Assembly (NCBI GenBank): GCA_051294375.1
Contig: CM119263.1
Span: forward strand, 19,806,115-19,870,114
DNA: 64,000 bases
Reading direction: 5' to 3'
Source of the DNA: Paraspadella gotoi
Lineage: Eukaryota > Chaetognatha
Shown here: piece by piece, positions 1 to 31,902 of the stretch
Layout of the letters: the number at the start of each line of letters is the position of its first letter
Position numbering within the stretch: the first letter of the stretch is position 1
The notes under the pieces: generated by a model
What the model saw: only the letters and a program-made list of their open reading frames with translations
Database searches by the model: none
What the model was told of the DNA's origin: nothing
Program-made: the position numbers and the translations under genes

Positions 1-328
1 ATTCCGATGTATTATCATCGGCTTTAAGAGAAACTTGCAAGGATTTCAAATGAGTGGAATTAACCGATTCAGACGAAATTAGACCATCAGTAGGGGTAAA
101 CTCTGACAAATTTGACGAACTCTGCGATTTGGAAGAAGCGCTAAAGGGTGTTTCTTGGATTCCCGTGTCCAATTCGCCATCTGAATTAGGATCCATGGAA
201 AAATATTCAGATTCTTCATCCGATCGAGGATGGTCGCCGCGTCCTTTGTCACAAAGTAGGCCATTAATATTCATGTCATCAATGTTTTTTAATGGCTCTT
301 GATCCTCGAGTTGACCGGTCTTCTCCAT
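1..328 (-). CDS. N-terminal exon of unknown acidic, Ser-rich protein (runs off left edge)
   Basis: On the minus strand an ATG at 328 opens a frame that stays open for 109 codons to the window edge. The peptide starts MEKTGQLEDQEPLKN and is rich in Asp, Glu and Ser (for example SDEESEYFSMDPNSDGE and SASSKSQSSSNLSE). It looks like a disordered, phosphorylatable N-terminus and I recognise no domain. The overlapping plus-strand frame of 82 codons at 54-302 is treated as its shadow. The gene is divergent from the plus-strand F-box gene starting at 2783, with about 2.4 kb between the two starts. The true start could lie in an upstream exon. The family is unknown. Confidence 0.5.
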   Translation of the reverse strand, partial: MEKTGQLEDQEPLKNIDDMNINGLLCDKGRGDHPRSDEESEYFSMDPNSDGELDTGIQETPFSASSKSQSSSNLSEFTPTDGLISSESVNSTHLKSLQVSLKADDNTSE

Positions 329-1097
329 GGCCGTTTTGAAAGATCTCGCGCTTAAGTTTAACTAAAAAGAAAAATAAATAGATTAAGAAAATATAAAAAA
401 TTATAGCGAGTAAATTCAATGACCGAGAGCAATAGGTTAGTGGCGATCGATTTTTTGTTCGAAATAATTTCCTTCAAGAAAAATACATAAAGAGAAAGAA
501 GATTGTCGGTTATAAATTATAATAAATTATAATGACAAACTTTTCCAATCTTGGGGGTTTACGCTTTTTAACTTCGAAAGTTTCTGATCTTTGAAGTAAA
601 TCTTTGTCATATAAATTTAAATTTTTTTTGAAAAAATTAAGGCAACGCTGGGAAATAAATCAGAATCTGCGACGCTGTTTCGTTTGTTCTCCTTTTGTTC
701 TCATTTTGGTAAAGTCCATTTCTATACAAATTCTCAGAAATATTTTAATTTCAGGGCCTCAAAAAATTTTGCGCTTACCTGCCTAGACTGTATTATAATA
801 ATATGTAAAAAGAGGAACTGTATTTAGCTCATTTTGAATGACGATAAAAACAAACAAAGAAATACCAAATATAAAACAAAGAAAGAACAACAAATGAACA
901 AATTAACGAAAACCAGACGCCAGGCTGAATAGAGATGTAATAAAAAAATCAGAATAGAAATTTGTTTTATTTAAAAGTTATAAACAAACTATATCTACTT
1001 AAATATTTAGACTTCAGTTTTTACAAATTATTGCAATATAATCATTTCTGTTAGACAAGTGATAAAAAAAAAGTTTGTCATCCATCACTAAATTGGA

Positions 1098-1353
1098 TAT
1101 GAAATTGGTACAACCAATATAAAAATTATCCATTCATTTAATAAATAAGCTATCTTGCCCCTGACTTTGGACAGGCTTTGGTGGTTTCAGGCCTCCATCA
1201 CTCTTACAAGATAATTACATAGCAGGTCCCTGCAAGCTTTCAATCAAGACTCTCTCACAGTCCCGTTTATTCACTCCCAGAGTACCTGGCTTCCCTATCA
1301 ATGAAGTGGAAAATATTTCAAAGAATGTTTCAATTGTATGAAAAGACCACTCC
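1098..1353 (-). repeat. Dispersed repeat family A, full-length copy 1 (inverted)
   Basis: About 256 bp that is nearly identical, in reverse complement, to 36023-36276. The shared end reads ATTGGTTGTACCAAT on the opposite strand, a short palindrome followed by TTCATA. Partial copies lie at 12204-12274 and 13508-13605 and a diverged one at 25037-25272. All copies keep this same end and lose different amounts of the other end, as expected for 5'-truncated retroposons. I see no reading frame and no clear tRNA-like head, so it may be a SINE or the tail of a LINE. Confidence 0.8.
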
Positions 1354-2357
1354 CTTAAGTATTAGATCGGGGAATACTTATTGTACTCCGCACTAGCATC
1401 ACTAGCATGTTATTGCTATGTCCGCACCTTTATTCTTTCTCTCCCTTTCTGACTATTATTTCGAGTACCTTATCAGTTTGGACTTCCACTTTTGACTTCA
1501 ACTTTAAAAATAATTTTTGAGTCATTTTTCTTAAGTGCTCGCGATTTATGAGAAATTGTTAGATCCGAATGATTCCTATAAATATCTCAATTCCCAGATA
1601 TGTTATATAATATATATATATTCTCAGTTCGTTCATGTGCTTTTTTTTCAAGAACTATTATCGAAGGAATTCCAGTCTGTTTTCCTAAATTTCTTTCTGC
1701 TCCCTTTATTGTACTAATATTTTCTTTGTAATTTTTTTTTTATCAATATATTTCTAAAACAATCTTTCTATATACAGGGACATATATTCGTTCTAATTTT
1801 ATTCACGTCTGTTTTCTTTTCCTATTTTTTTTTTTCGAGTTTCCCGGTTTCTCCTTCATTCCACTCGAAATATTTTGTTTGTTTTGATTCGACTTTAGAA
1901 GTTGAGATTCTCGCTTCGGTTTTTCTCTACATTTTCACCTTCCCAAGTTCCCAACTCCTTTGCCCTCTTTTCAAATTGGTTACATCGTTACAGAATAGAA
2001 TCACTTTCCCCAGTTTCCGTTTCCTCCTGATTCCTCTTTTTTTCCTCATTTTTAAAATCCTCGACACCCCAGTATCTTAGTAATTATTTCCCTGAAACCG
2101 TATCTGTGCCTCCACGCTTTCTAATTTTCTCCTCCCTCCCTTTTTTCGGAGCGAATCCTTCTCATTTTCCTCTATTCTTTACTGGCAACCTTCTTCGTTC
2201 TCCAACACCGCCTTCTTACGGTATTTTACTCCAATGAAATATATTCATAATCGCTAGTCTTTTTAATTAATAAAAATGTCGGTAGTATAGCGCTGACTAA
2301 ACTGCTTAGTTTCGGGGCGGATTTTCGTTCCTCCCGAAAATAATTAGGCGTGGTCAA

Positions 2358-2366
2358 CCGGAAGTG
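2358..2366 (+). promoter_or_regulatory. ETS-like CCGGAAGTG box upstream of the F-box gene
   Basis: The motif CCGGAAGTG followed by AG lies about 420 bp before the proposed start codon at 2783, in a locally GC-richer segment. In animals such boxes bind ETS-family factors in housekeeping promoters. Function here is inferred only from the match and the position; the same motif occurs at 57971. Confidence 0.25.
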
Positions 2367-2782
2367 AGCTCGTTTGACCGGAGTTTTCGTCTTTGAGGAG
2401 CGAGGGAAAACCGTCCCAAGTCGATTGGAAAATTTCGGTCGAGTGGGCGAGCCCGTCGGGAAAAAGGAGGTCGATTAATTTGGAAAAGGAGTTTGATTGG
2501 CTCTCGAAAAAAAAAAAAAATTGTTCCTAGGGAGAAGATACGACGTAGTTTTGGTGAATATTTGATTATATTGATAATTTGATTATTGAAAAAAAAATTA
2601 TTTTGTTTATTTTATATATATATATATATATATATCATTTAAAAAAAGAGGAGGCATTGCTTGAAAATAAAATGAACGAAAACGAGCCCGTCTCCACTTT
2701 CAGAAAATCATCATTTAGACATTTACGAAGCTGAATTTCCATCTTCGCTGATTTTCGAACGACGCGACACACCGCGACGGAG

Positions 2783-22432
<19,650 letters not shown>

Positions 22433-24026
22433 GTAAGAACAGGGGGACGGGTCGGACATGGCTTTCATGTTGTTGTAGAAGCAAAAGTGGAATAGAAACG
22501 GATATTATTAACTATTTTGTGCTTTTTTTTTTGCTCGCTTATGACATTTGTTTCTTTAACTGTTACCGATGTCTTTGTTACCTGGGCCGACTTTTGTCAT
22601 GCTTTTTTTAATATCAAAATTATTCATGTTTACACATTTAAAATCCTTTTTATAAAGGTTAAAGCTTTCACCTGAAACGTTTTAGAAGTCGATTTTCCTC
22701 TTTTCTTTTCTTTTCCTTTCTTTTCTTCTCCTTTCCTTCCTTTCAGCCATCGATCGGTTTTCGTTCCTTGTCATCGATTATTGCTGATGTTGAGGACGTC
22801 TTCGAATTTAGCGCCGGGACTTAAAAAAAACTTGCCAACGTTTTAGATGTAAACAGACTTGAAAAGACGTGATAGCTATCCAACTCACCTTAAACTACTT
22901 TTAACCCAGTTTGAACCGAGGTCCGATGTTTACCATTGATGACGTCGTCGTCGTCGTCGTCGTCATCGTCATCGTCGTCTCCGTCTTTGTTTCTCCTTCT
23001 CCATCGCCGAGCGAAAAGGAACGAAACAAAGAGAAATGTTGTCGCTTCGCATGTTTTATTGATAAGGAGAAAATCGTCGGTTTCCTCGACGTTGTCGTCG
23101 TTGCACATCGGGTAAGAGCATCCAGGATCAGCGGCCTCAGCCTCGCGAAAAGATGGAATTCGCAATTTTACTACAACAACCAAGAAATAAGAACAACGAC
23201 AACAAGAAAAAAAAAACGAATCCACGAGAAGACTTTTCACAAACGCAAGACCGGAGCAGCTCCGTTGATCTTGTGAGCCGCCTCCCCCCCCCACCGATCT
23301 CGCCCATGACATCACCCTTGACCTTACCGTTAACTTTTGTCCCTTGGTTTCGTTCCGGTTCGTTGTTTGGAATCAAAAGAGAACGGAGACACGAAAAGAG
23401 ACGGAAATTCCTCCAGCTTCAGTTTTTTTTTCTGTGGAGTTTCTGTTTTGTCTTGTTTTTTTCTGTTTGTCCATGTTTGGTTTCCTTTCGTTGTTACTTT
23501 TTTGGTTTTTTTTTGTTTGTTTTTTTTTACGCGGCTAACTCTTCGCTCCCCATTGGTTTCTCAGTTGGTTTCGTTTTCTCCTCTTCCATCACCGTCGTCG
23601 TTGTTGTCATCGTCGTTGTTGCCGTCGTTTCGCATTTTGACGTCGTCGTCACCGTCGTCGTCATTCCCTCTCCGCAGCTTCTAAACAAAATGACGGCGTT
23701 AATTCCGGTCGATAGAATTTTATTTCCGATCCATTTTCCTTCAAATTCTGGGCGTCTTCGGTTTCAGCCCCTCCCATCTCCGACGGTTTTATTCGCCGGT
23801 TATGTTGCGGCTGCTTTTTTGAAGCTGCTGCCTCGAAACTGCTGCTGCAACATGAAAACTCCCTTTCTTTCTGCCCCATCAACTAGAACTTACCTTTATA
23901 GCGCCTTCGCCCATACAGTTTTTCTCTTTCCCATTGGAAATTCCGTCACGCCTACTTTACTTTCCCAGCGACAACAACTAACATTTCCCATCGCCCTACA
24001 TCTCTTTCCTCCCCCCTCCCTCTCAG

Positions 24027-24487
24027 GATTTGCGCCACCAACAAGAAGAAGAAAACGAGCGACAGCGACTCGACAAACAAAAGTACAAAGAAGAGAAGAG
24101 GAAATTGAACGAAGCGATCCAGGCCCGGATCGAGGATAAGATTCGACCGGGCGGAGCATCGGCCGTCGCGGCGGTGGGAAAGGCAACCACAACGACGAAG
24201 ACGGCTCCCTCTATGACTTCCTCGTCAGAGGACGAGCTCCCGGAGGCGCTTCGGCGAAAGCGGTCGACCCGGGCGGCGGCGTCGGCTCCGGCGCCGGCGC
24301 GGTACGGCAAAAATGCGGACGATCGGCGCCGTGGCGGCGCCGTTTCTGACGACGACGAGGCGGACGACGAATCGACGCGCGACGCTCTCAACGACGTCGT
24401 CGTCCTCGACAATCTCGACAACGAAGTCGAGGAATACAAAAAGTATTGCGAGTTGAGGATGAAATTCGCCGATCAGTTCGGAGCCAA
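24027..24487 (+). CDS. Exon: charged coiled-coil and acidic linker
   Basis: Acceptor CTCCCTCTCAG, donor GCCAA/GTGAGT, phase 0 in, 2 out, 153 codons. Begins DLRHQQEEENERQRLDKQKY, then KIRPGG, a Thr/Ser stretch, SSEDELPEALRRKRS, and ends VEEYKKYCELRMKFADQFGA. Strong C/G-ending codons. The minus-strand frames over it (for example 24023-24439) are shadows. Confidence 0.75.
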
Positions 24488-27400
24488 GTGAGTCTAAGGA
24501 AGGAAGAGGGAGGATGGAAGACGAACAGATGCAAAGAAACAAATATCCTGAGACTAATTGAGAGACGGAAAGACATTTGGAGAAAAATATATATACAATA
24601 AAGAGTGGCGGATAGAGTTGGTGAAAGTAAGGCAGACTGGAAAACAGGCTCACAGATATAAACAAACGAACAGACAGACAGGCAAACGTAGATTGAAGAA
24701 ACGTAGATGCTAATTCGATTCGAGCCCGAGACAGGGATGAGCACCGGCCAAGATTTACGGCGAGAAAGATTCGATAGAGAGATTCTTTGTCTGTAAACTC
24801 GTCATCAATCTTGGCTCTCAACTTCATAAATTATTGTCAGAGGAAAACAAGGGAAGATCCTCCCGAGCTCCGTCAACGAAGAAAAATGGTTGGAAAAATC
24901 TCGCAAATACTTGGAAAATCTCAACTTAAATCAAGGTGACCGAATTATAGTGAACGAGGCCGTGATTTAAAAGGAAAAGAAGTAACTTTTTTTCAATTGG
25001 GTATTCTATTAAATTTATCGTGGCTGAAAAACGTTTGAAATTGGCTCCACCAATATAAAAATTAATCATTCATTTAATAAATAAGCTCTCTTGCCCCTGA
25101 CTTTGGAGAGGCTATGGTTGTTTAAGGCCTCTATCTCTCTTACAAGATAATAACATAGCAGGACTCTGCAAGCTTCCAATTAAAACCTTCTCACAGTCTG
25201 GCGTATTCGCTCCCACAGTCTTCCCTGTCAATGAAGTGGCATTATACGCGTCTCAAAGAATGTAGCAATCGTATGTTATTTTGTTTTTACTTTTTCCATT
25301 CTTCCCCCACAAAGACGACGCTCAATCCTCGGAGCCTACGGAGGTTGACCGGGAAATGGTCGCCGACACTCACCGCTATCCTCCGTCGACCGTCCGCGAC
25401 TTGGAGGGTCTCAACAGCCTCGTCGGCGATTCGGAGGCTTCGGATCCTCTTCCCGGAGCCGCTCATCCGCTCGGAAGGGAAGAAGCGCCGCCCGAGGCCC
25501 CTCCGGCCGCGATGACTTGGTCGCTCCACGAGGCACAGGATTTGGATAAAAAGTCGAGAAACCCCCGAGTCAGGGCGGCAAGGTGAGCTGGCAGTTTTCT
25601 TCGCGACGCTTTTTAAACTTGTTAGTCGAACGTAAATTTCATTGTAATACATACATAATTCAGATCGTTGATGAAATCTTTGGGAAAATTATTGGAGGAA
25701 GAACATAAACGCGAACCCGTTTCGGTCCCGGTCTTTCGCGACAAAACGATGACACCCGCCGCTGCAGGTAGAGGGCGCAGCAGGACCGTCACCGTCATCA
25801 GAAATGGAGAACCATATGAAGAAATAGGTAACTGCAAAGATGAATTCGTACGACGATTATTAATGAACACTGATCCCTCCGAAATCTGTCAGTTAAATCG
25901 TAACATGTGGAAGATGTCACCTTACCCACCCCTACCCTCCCTGACGCAGAATCGTCGTCGACGGTCGAGACGTCGATGCGCAAGAAGCGACGCCAAATCG
26001 CGGAGGAACTTCTCGATCGGGGGAACCGACTGCGACGTCACAGGATCTACGAGTTTGGACCGGGAATTCACGACGGGGGGCAGCACGGGTTCGTTGGGGA
26101 GAGTGGGGGCTCAGGTGCTGTAAGGGCGGCCTATCTGGTTCATGATAGTATAAGAGGAGGATTGAGGGCCGCTACATTTCGAAATGCGTCTGGAGTAGTG
26201 TATAGTTAAATTGTTGATACTTTCGGTTAGGGTTGTTTGATGACTCGACTCGTGGATGTTTTTTCAATAACGATATATCAGGCACAAGTACAAATACTAG
26301 CTAGGTAAAGTATTCGTGGATAGTTATTAATGCGTTGATGCATGTACATGTAGAAGAAAATCATCTTTCTGGATAAAATATTTTTTCGGAAGCCCAAGTA
26401 TTTTGAGGTGAGAGCGAAAGCGATAATTATGTCCCTAAATCCGAAGATAACTTTCCCCGCCTGTCTCTGAGGCTTCGGGTGGGTAAAAGACGGTGGCGGA
26501 AAATCGTGAGCGGAATCATGAATAGAAGACGGCGGTGAAAAGGGTGAGGCTGCGAAAGGAGGGTCGGAGGGGGTGGGGGGGGACTAATGGCGAGAAATCT
26601 CGTCCTCGGGTGAAAAACTCCGGTCGGGAATCGCGGGGAAAATGACTCCGCCAAAACATCGGTCGTCATTTTACGCGTCGCATAAAAAACAGGGGAAATC
26701 CCGCTCGGCCGAGACGAACTATTTTCTGCTCTGTCGTCTTCGTTCTTATCTCTTTTTGTTCTTCTTGTTGTCTTGTTAGGACATAAAAACTTCTAATGGG
26801 TATTAATTTTTTACCCGTTTTCATGAAAATTTTTATTATTTGGTCATTTTCTATTACTATGTTTTGCCATTTTTTCTTATAACCTTATAACCTTGACTTG
26901 ACTTGACTACCTCACTATTAAAGCGGTCTTAGGTAGCAGACAACAATGCCTTGAGAGGATGCAGCCAGAATGTTTTTTTTAAAAAGGGATGGGGAAAGAT
27001 GGAAAAAAGAGGGAGAGAGGGGGATGGGGGCAGGGTATTGGGAAGGAATTAGAGGAGGGAGGTGACAATATAGGCCGGGCCTGGTCCACTCAGTTACTCA
27101 AGAAACAGAGCGAGAATCCGCCTTTCGGCTTTTCCTTCTTGTTTGCTTGAGCCTCCGCAAGCACCGCGTCGAGGGAGAGACGTACTGCTCGTCTTCCTTA
27201 TATAACCAAAATGCAAAGATTTGATTTCGTCCATCTCCCTGCCCAAATTCTCTCCTTCTCAGCTCCAGCACCGCCTATTCCGGCGTCAAATCGCGCCAAG
27301 ATTTCGACTCGGAACCAGAGAGCGCCTCAGACTCTTACCCGGGGCCGCCACCCCAAGGCCCTCCGTTCTACGGCCCGCCAGGCCCCTGGGGCGGCGGCGT

Positions 27401-30400
27401 CGGGGCTGCGGGCGGCGGCGCGCCAAGCTCGTGGGGCGGCGGCGGGGGTGCCGCATCCCAGCCCGACGACCCCTTCGCTGAAATCTACGCCGAGGAAATG
27501 GCGCAGCGGGGAATGAACGCGGGAGGGTGAGTGAAGACTTTATCTTATCTCTTTTCTTTCTCTCTTTCTTTTCCTATTTCTTCTGCGAATTCTTTTAAGT
27601 CTATATAGTTATAGATACATTTTTGTTGCTTTTTCTTTATTTTTCATTGTTTTCCATTATTCGCGCAGATATCCAATGATGTATCCCGGAATGACTCCGC
27701 AGGTGACGGGAAAAAATTTGCGAGCTACGAGTTTCACTAATGTTTTTGATGTTTCTGCGTTTCTGCTCTTACAATATGCATAATATAATTTTCTCCGTCA
27801 AATTAAAGTCGCGTTCGCCTTTTTCATCAGTTTTCTTTTCTTTTTTTTGGATACAAAAAAAAATAATTTAATAAAAAAAATTTAAAAAAATAGCAAAAAC
27901 AAAAAAATTGGGAAAAAGGATCATCATCCGCTTGGGTTTTTATTTCTTTTTCTTTTTTAACCCCGCCTTCTTAGACAGAGTAAAGTTTTGTAAATGCAGT
28001 GTAACAGTGTTTGTGAGTGTCTGTGCGTCTGTTGAGTGGGTCAATATCCAAAACCCTAACGCATTTAATTAACTCGAAACTGAGTTGCAAAATCGGTTTA
28101 GAGCTTTTGTCCTCGATCGCTGACTGCCAGAATCAATGCCAACCCCGTGAGGATTGGCTCACAGCCAGACCATGATTCAGCCAAACGGTCGGGCGTGAAT
28201 TCACAATCACGACCCCTTCAAGCCGAACTCGTGCCTCGTCGTTGCCTTCGTCGTCGTCGTATTCGTTGCTTCCTCCGCTGCCTCCGGTGACTGTCTTCAC
28301 CTTCGCTCGTTAACGCAAATTCACAGTCGCAGGTTTGAGGGGCGAAAAAAAGTCACATTTCCATTCGCCACGAGGGATCCATTCCATTTCCTTCCGTTCC
28401 ATTCCAGTCCATTCCAGTCCAACCCAAGAAGACGAGAGAGAAGATGGAACGCGAAAAAATCATGCGCAGAATTCGTTTCTTAGGGGAGATTCCACAATTT
28501 TCAAATGATATAGTATAAATGTCGACTAAATCAGTGTCCTTGTAATGTCGCATTCAGCACCCATTCCTCGATGTCTGCCAGAAAATTTTAAAATGAAAAT
28601 TAAGTCTACCAAAAAAATTTTGGTCTCCAGCAGGGAAATGTGAAAGTTAAAAAAAAGTGGAAAAGTTTAAAAGAAACCGTAAAATGGAAATTCGATGCTA
28701 GACGAAGAGAAGACAACCGCGTTTTTAGGGCCTGAGTGAGTTGCTACCCAGATGCCAGTAAAGTAGCATTCGGACATAAAAGAGAAGCCATCAAGACGCC
28801 AGTGAAACGCCATAAAGTGGTGAGCGTAAATGCCCTCTCCTCATTCTGCCAGCGCTGGCTGCTTGAGCAGTCGACTCTCGACGTTTCTCTCTTCGCCACT
28901 TTTCTCTTCCTTTTTGCTCCTCGTTTCAAATTCCTCAAGTGATTTTGGCGGCGCCGGGCGAGAAGGTTTCGGCGTCGGCAGCGACGGCGACGTCGGCAGC
29001 CGACGCGGCGGGCGGGGAGCGATTCTACCAGCAACGACTTCGATGGGAGGGAAGGGAGAGAAGGGAGCGAAATTCGTTGAGTTGGAAGTCGCAGCGTAGA
29101 AGCGTGACTCGCAACGACGAAATGGATTGTGACGGGCCGAATAATCACCTCCCCCCCAGTCCTCACTCAGTCCTCACCAAAACCTCAAATCAGTCCGCAC
29201 CACAAAATCGCCCCCCCCCTTCCCGGAGGAAACTGCATTTACGCCGTCGACAAAATTCAGCGAGAATTCTTCCAGTCACGAATAAATCCAGAAATTCACT
29301 ATTCGCCATATATTCTCTTCTTTTTTTTGTTGGGGGGGGAAATTGGGAGGTAGGTTTTTTTTTAATTTTTTTCTCATTCTTTTCCTTTAGATGCTTTTTA
29401 ATGGTTTTTTCTTATCAACGGAATCTAACTAATGGTAAAAAAATGTTATAAATCGATTATAAAATTTAAACAATTATATTTCCTTAAATTTTTGAGAGAG
29501 TACGAAATAAAGAGAAAAAGAAATTCAATTTTGTTTTTTTACATTCAGATGGGGACTCCGATGGGTTACGGAATGCCCATAATGATGCCGGGTCCGTGGG
29601 GATTCATGGGTTATCCTCCATCCATGGGAACACCGTCCGTTTTCTCTGGGGCGGCTTCTTCTCACGGGTAACGGGGTTGTCGATTGAAAACTCGCCGAAC
29701 ATGATTATGATAATAAAACTGAATTAGTAAATATTATTCGGGCTTCTTCGCCTTCATATATTTTTAAATCTAATCACCTTCTCGCCATCCCAGGATGATG
29801 TACCCCGGCTACGCTCCGACCATGATGAACTACGGGCCTCAGCCCATGCCGGCCGTCAACCCCATGGCCATGTCTATGGCTAAATCGCGAGCGGATCAAG
29901 TCTGGCAAGGAGCGGTGAACAAGTACGAACGGGGCCACGCGTCGGTGAGAAGTCAGACGGGTGAGTCAAAGGCGGGAAATTTAACGACAATTGAATGCAG
30001 TTTCTCACGACGTTGACTGTGAGTCAGAGGCGCAATTTTATCTCATTGAATATTTGAAAAACAAACATTATATAATTATGGAAACATGATTTCATAATTT
30101 GTTTTACAAAAATTATATATAATTTTTATATTGGTTGAACCAATTTCTTTTATTCTTTTTTTTGGAGGGGGGGAAGATTTGTCTTCATTTTTTCATCCTC
30201 TTATTTCATTTCTCTTTCAATTGAAGTTGGGGTCTGGGCTCGAGCGTGGGAATTTCCCTGTGGTGCTGTAAAAATGTTTTTTTTTCTTCCTGATCTGGAT
30301 TTGACATATTTGAATTTCGGCTCAGTTTCTTCTGGTTTTCTGTTTATTCGGTTGATTCTCTTGAATTTTTTCCCTTCGTTTCATCTTCATTCAGGTTTTA

Positions 30401-31327
30401 TTTTTTATTTTTTTGGTTCAGTCTGTCTTTCAGTTTATCTGCTTGTATTTGTTTGTTGCGGTATCGCTAATAATTAGATAAAATCTATGTTAATATAGCA
30501 TACAATAGCTTACAATAAGAATATGTATACTTAAAAAAACCACATATCATCAATTATTCAACCTCGGCCCAGCGACCTGACTAATCAGAAAAATGGGAAT
30601 GAAAACAAAGCGCCATAAAAAAATAGACTCGGGGCGGGTCTCATTAATAATGCAGTCATGGAGCCAAGGTTAAAACGCATGAAGCGACAGTCGCCTTAGA
30701 AAAAGCTGAAAGCGCGGTAATTCTCTGCCCCGTTGCCCTGGAAACGAAAAGGATCGTAATTATTTTTGCTTTTAAACTTTGACTTTTAGTTTGCTTGAAG
30801 TTCAATATTAAAAGAGCGAGCTGAAAGAGAAGTTATGGAAACCTTGTCAGATAAGCACTATCTTTATTTAAAATAAAACTTGGGTAATTTTCTCCTTTAA
30901 ATCGTTCAAGGTCCTCGAAGAATTATTTTTCAAGGAAACCTGGTCTCTTCCCCGACTCCGGGAGAAGGAAATTTTCAAGAAGGTTTTTTAGCGTTACCTT
31001 TCAATTTGCACGATCTATGTAAATATGAGATTGCTAATTGCTCAGACGCCCAGAGATAGATATTTAGCTTAGGTTTAGAAAAAAATATCTTTCAGTTTTA
31101 AGGTAAAAAAAAACAAACTGTCGGCTCGTTCTCTATATGTTTAGTCTCTGATTAGGCATGCGGGGGGTCGACAAAAGATTATTGTACGTTTTATAGATAT
31201 ACAAAGAGGGTGAGATGTCGAATCTACCCAAAATCTTTAGTTGCGACGAAGGTCACAAATGGAGAGGATGATAAAGAAAATTCGAAAATGACGCAAAGGG
31301 ATACTTTTTAGAGGGCAGTTAAAGGAG

Positions 31328-31365
<38 letters not shown>

Positions 31366-31869
31366 GTGTGTGTCTTCACGTCCAGACTCGATTAAATAAT
31401 TCTTCATACATACTCTTATAATTAATTTCTTTCACATCCCGTCCTTTACAAATCTCCAACAACCATCCATCTTCATTTTTCTTCGTCCCTCTCTTTCTCT
31501 CTCACTCTCTCTCGATCTTCGCTCCCATTTTCCTCTCCATTTTCCATTGTTTTCGAGCGTAATTAGTACGTTGGCCGTGCGGTCGATCCCAATCGCATTA
31601 GGATCTTTTCTTCACTGCTTTTCTTACTTTCCCCCCCCCCGCGCCCCGCTCAATTTAACTTTCCAGAGTTTTTTACATTTCTCCTTTTCTTCCGTCTCCG
31701 AATTTCTTTGTCTACCATTTTTTCTTTTTTAGTCGGATCTGCTTATCAGCAGATTTCGACTCTATAATTCGCTTTGTCGGTCCGTCGGTCCCACCCTAAA
31801 TCTTGTCGGTAAATCATTTTTATCACATCAGAACATCAATTATGCTAAATTAAGCAAAAAAACGATGTC

Positions 31870-31902
<33 letters not shown>

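Larger units (their letters stand above)
329..2782. other. Divergent intergenic region, no gene seen
   Basis: AT-rich DNA between the head-to-head starts of the minus-strand edge gene and the plus-strand F-box gene. It holds one full-length copy of a dispersed 250-bp repeat (1098-1353), a T/C-rich stretch (about 1500-2230), a short (TA)n at 2614-2635 and a more GC-rich segment at 2310-2480 containing an ETS-like CCGGAAGTG box at 2358-2366. No convincing coding exon was found on either strand. Confidence 0.5.

Noticed and set aside
23153-24139. 328-codon open frame on the plus strand
   Set aside because: Low-complexity Phe/Ser/Val sequence from T-rich and GTC-rich DNA; it overlaps the strong exon at 24027 in a different frame.
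24225-24827. 200-codon minus-strand frame
   Set aside because: Shadow of the plus-strand exon 24027-24487 extended into intron DNA.
25664-25827. Doublecortin domain
   Set aside because: Only the first strand (RTVTVIRNG) resembles it; the rest of the domain is absent from the following exon.
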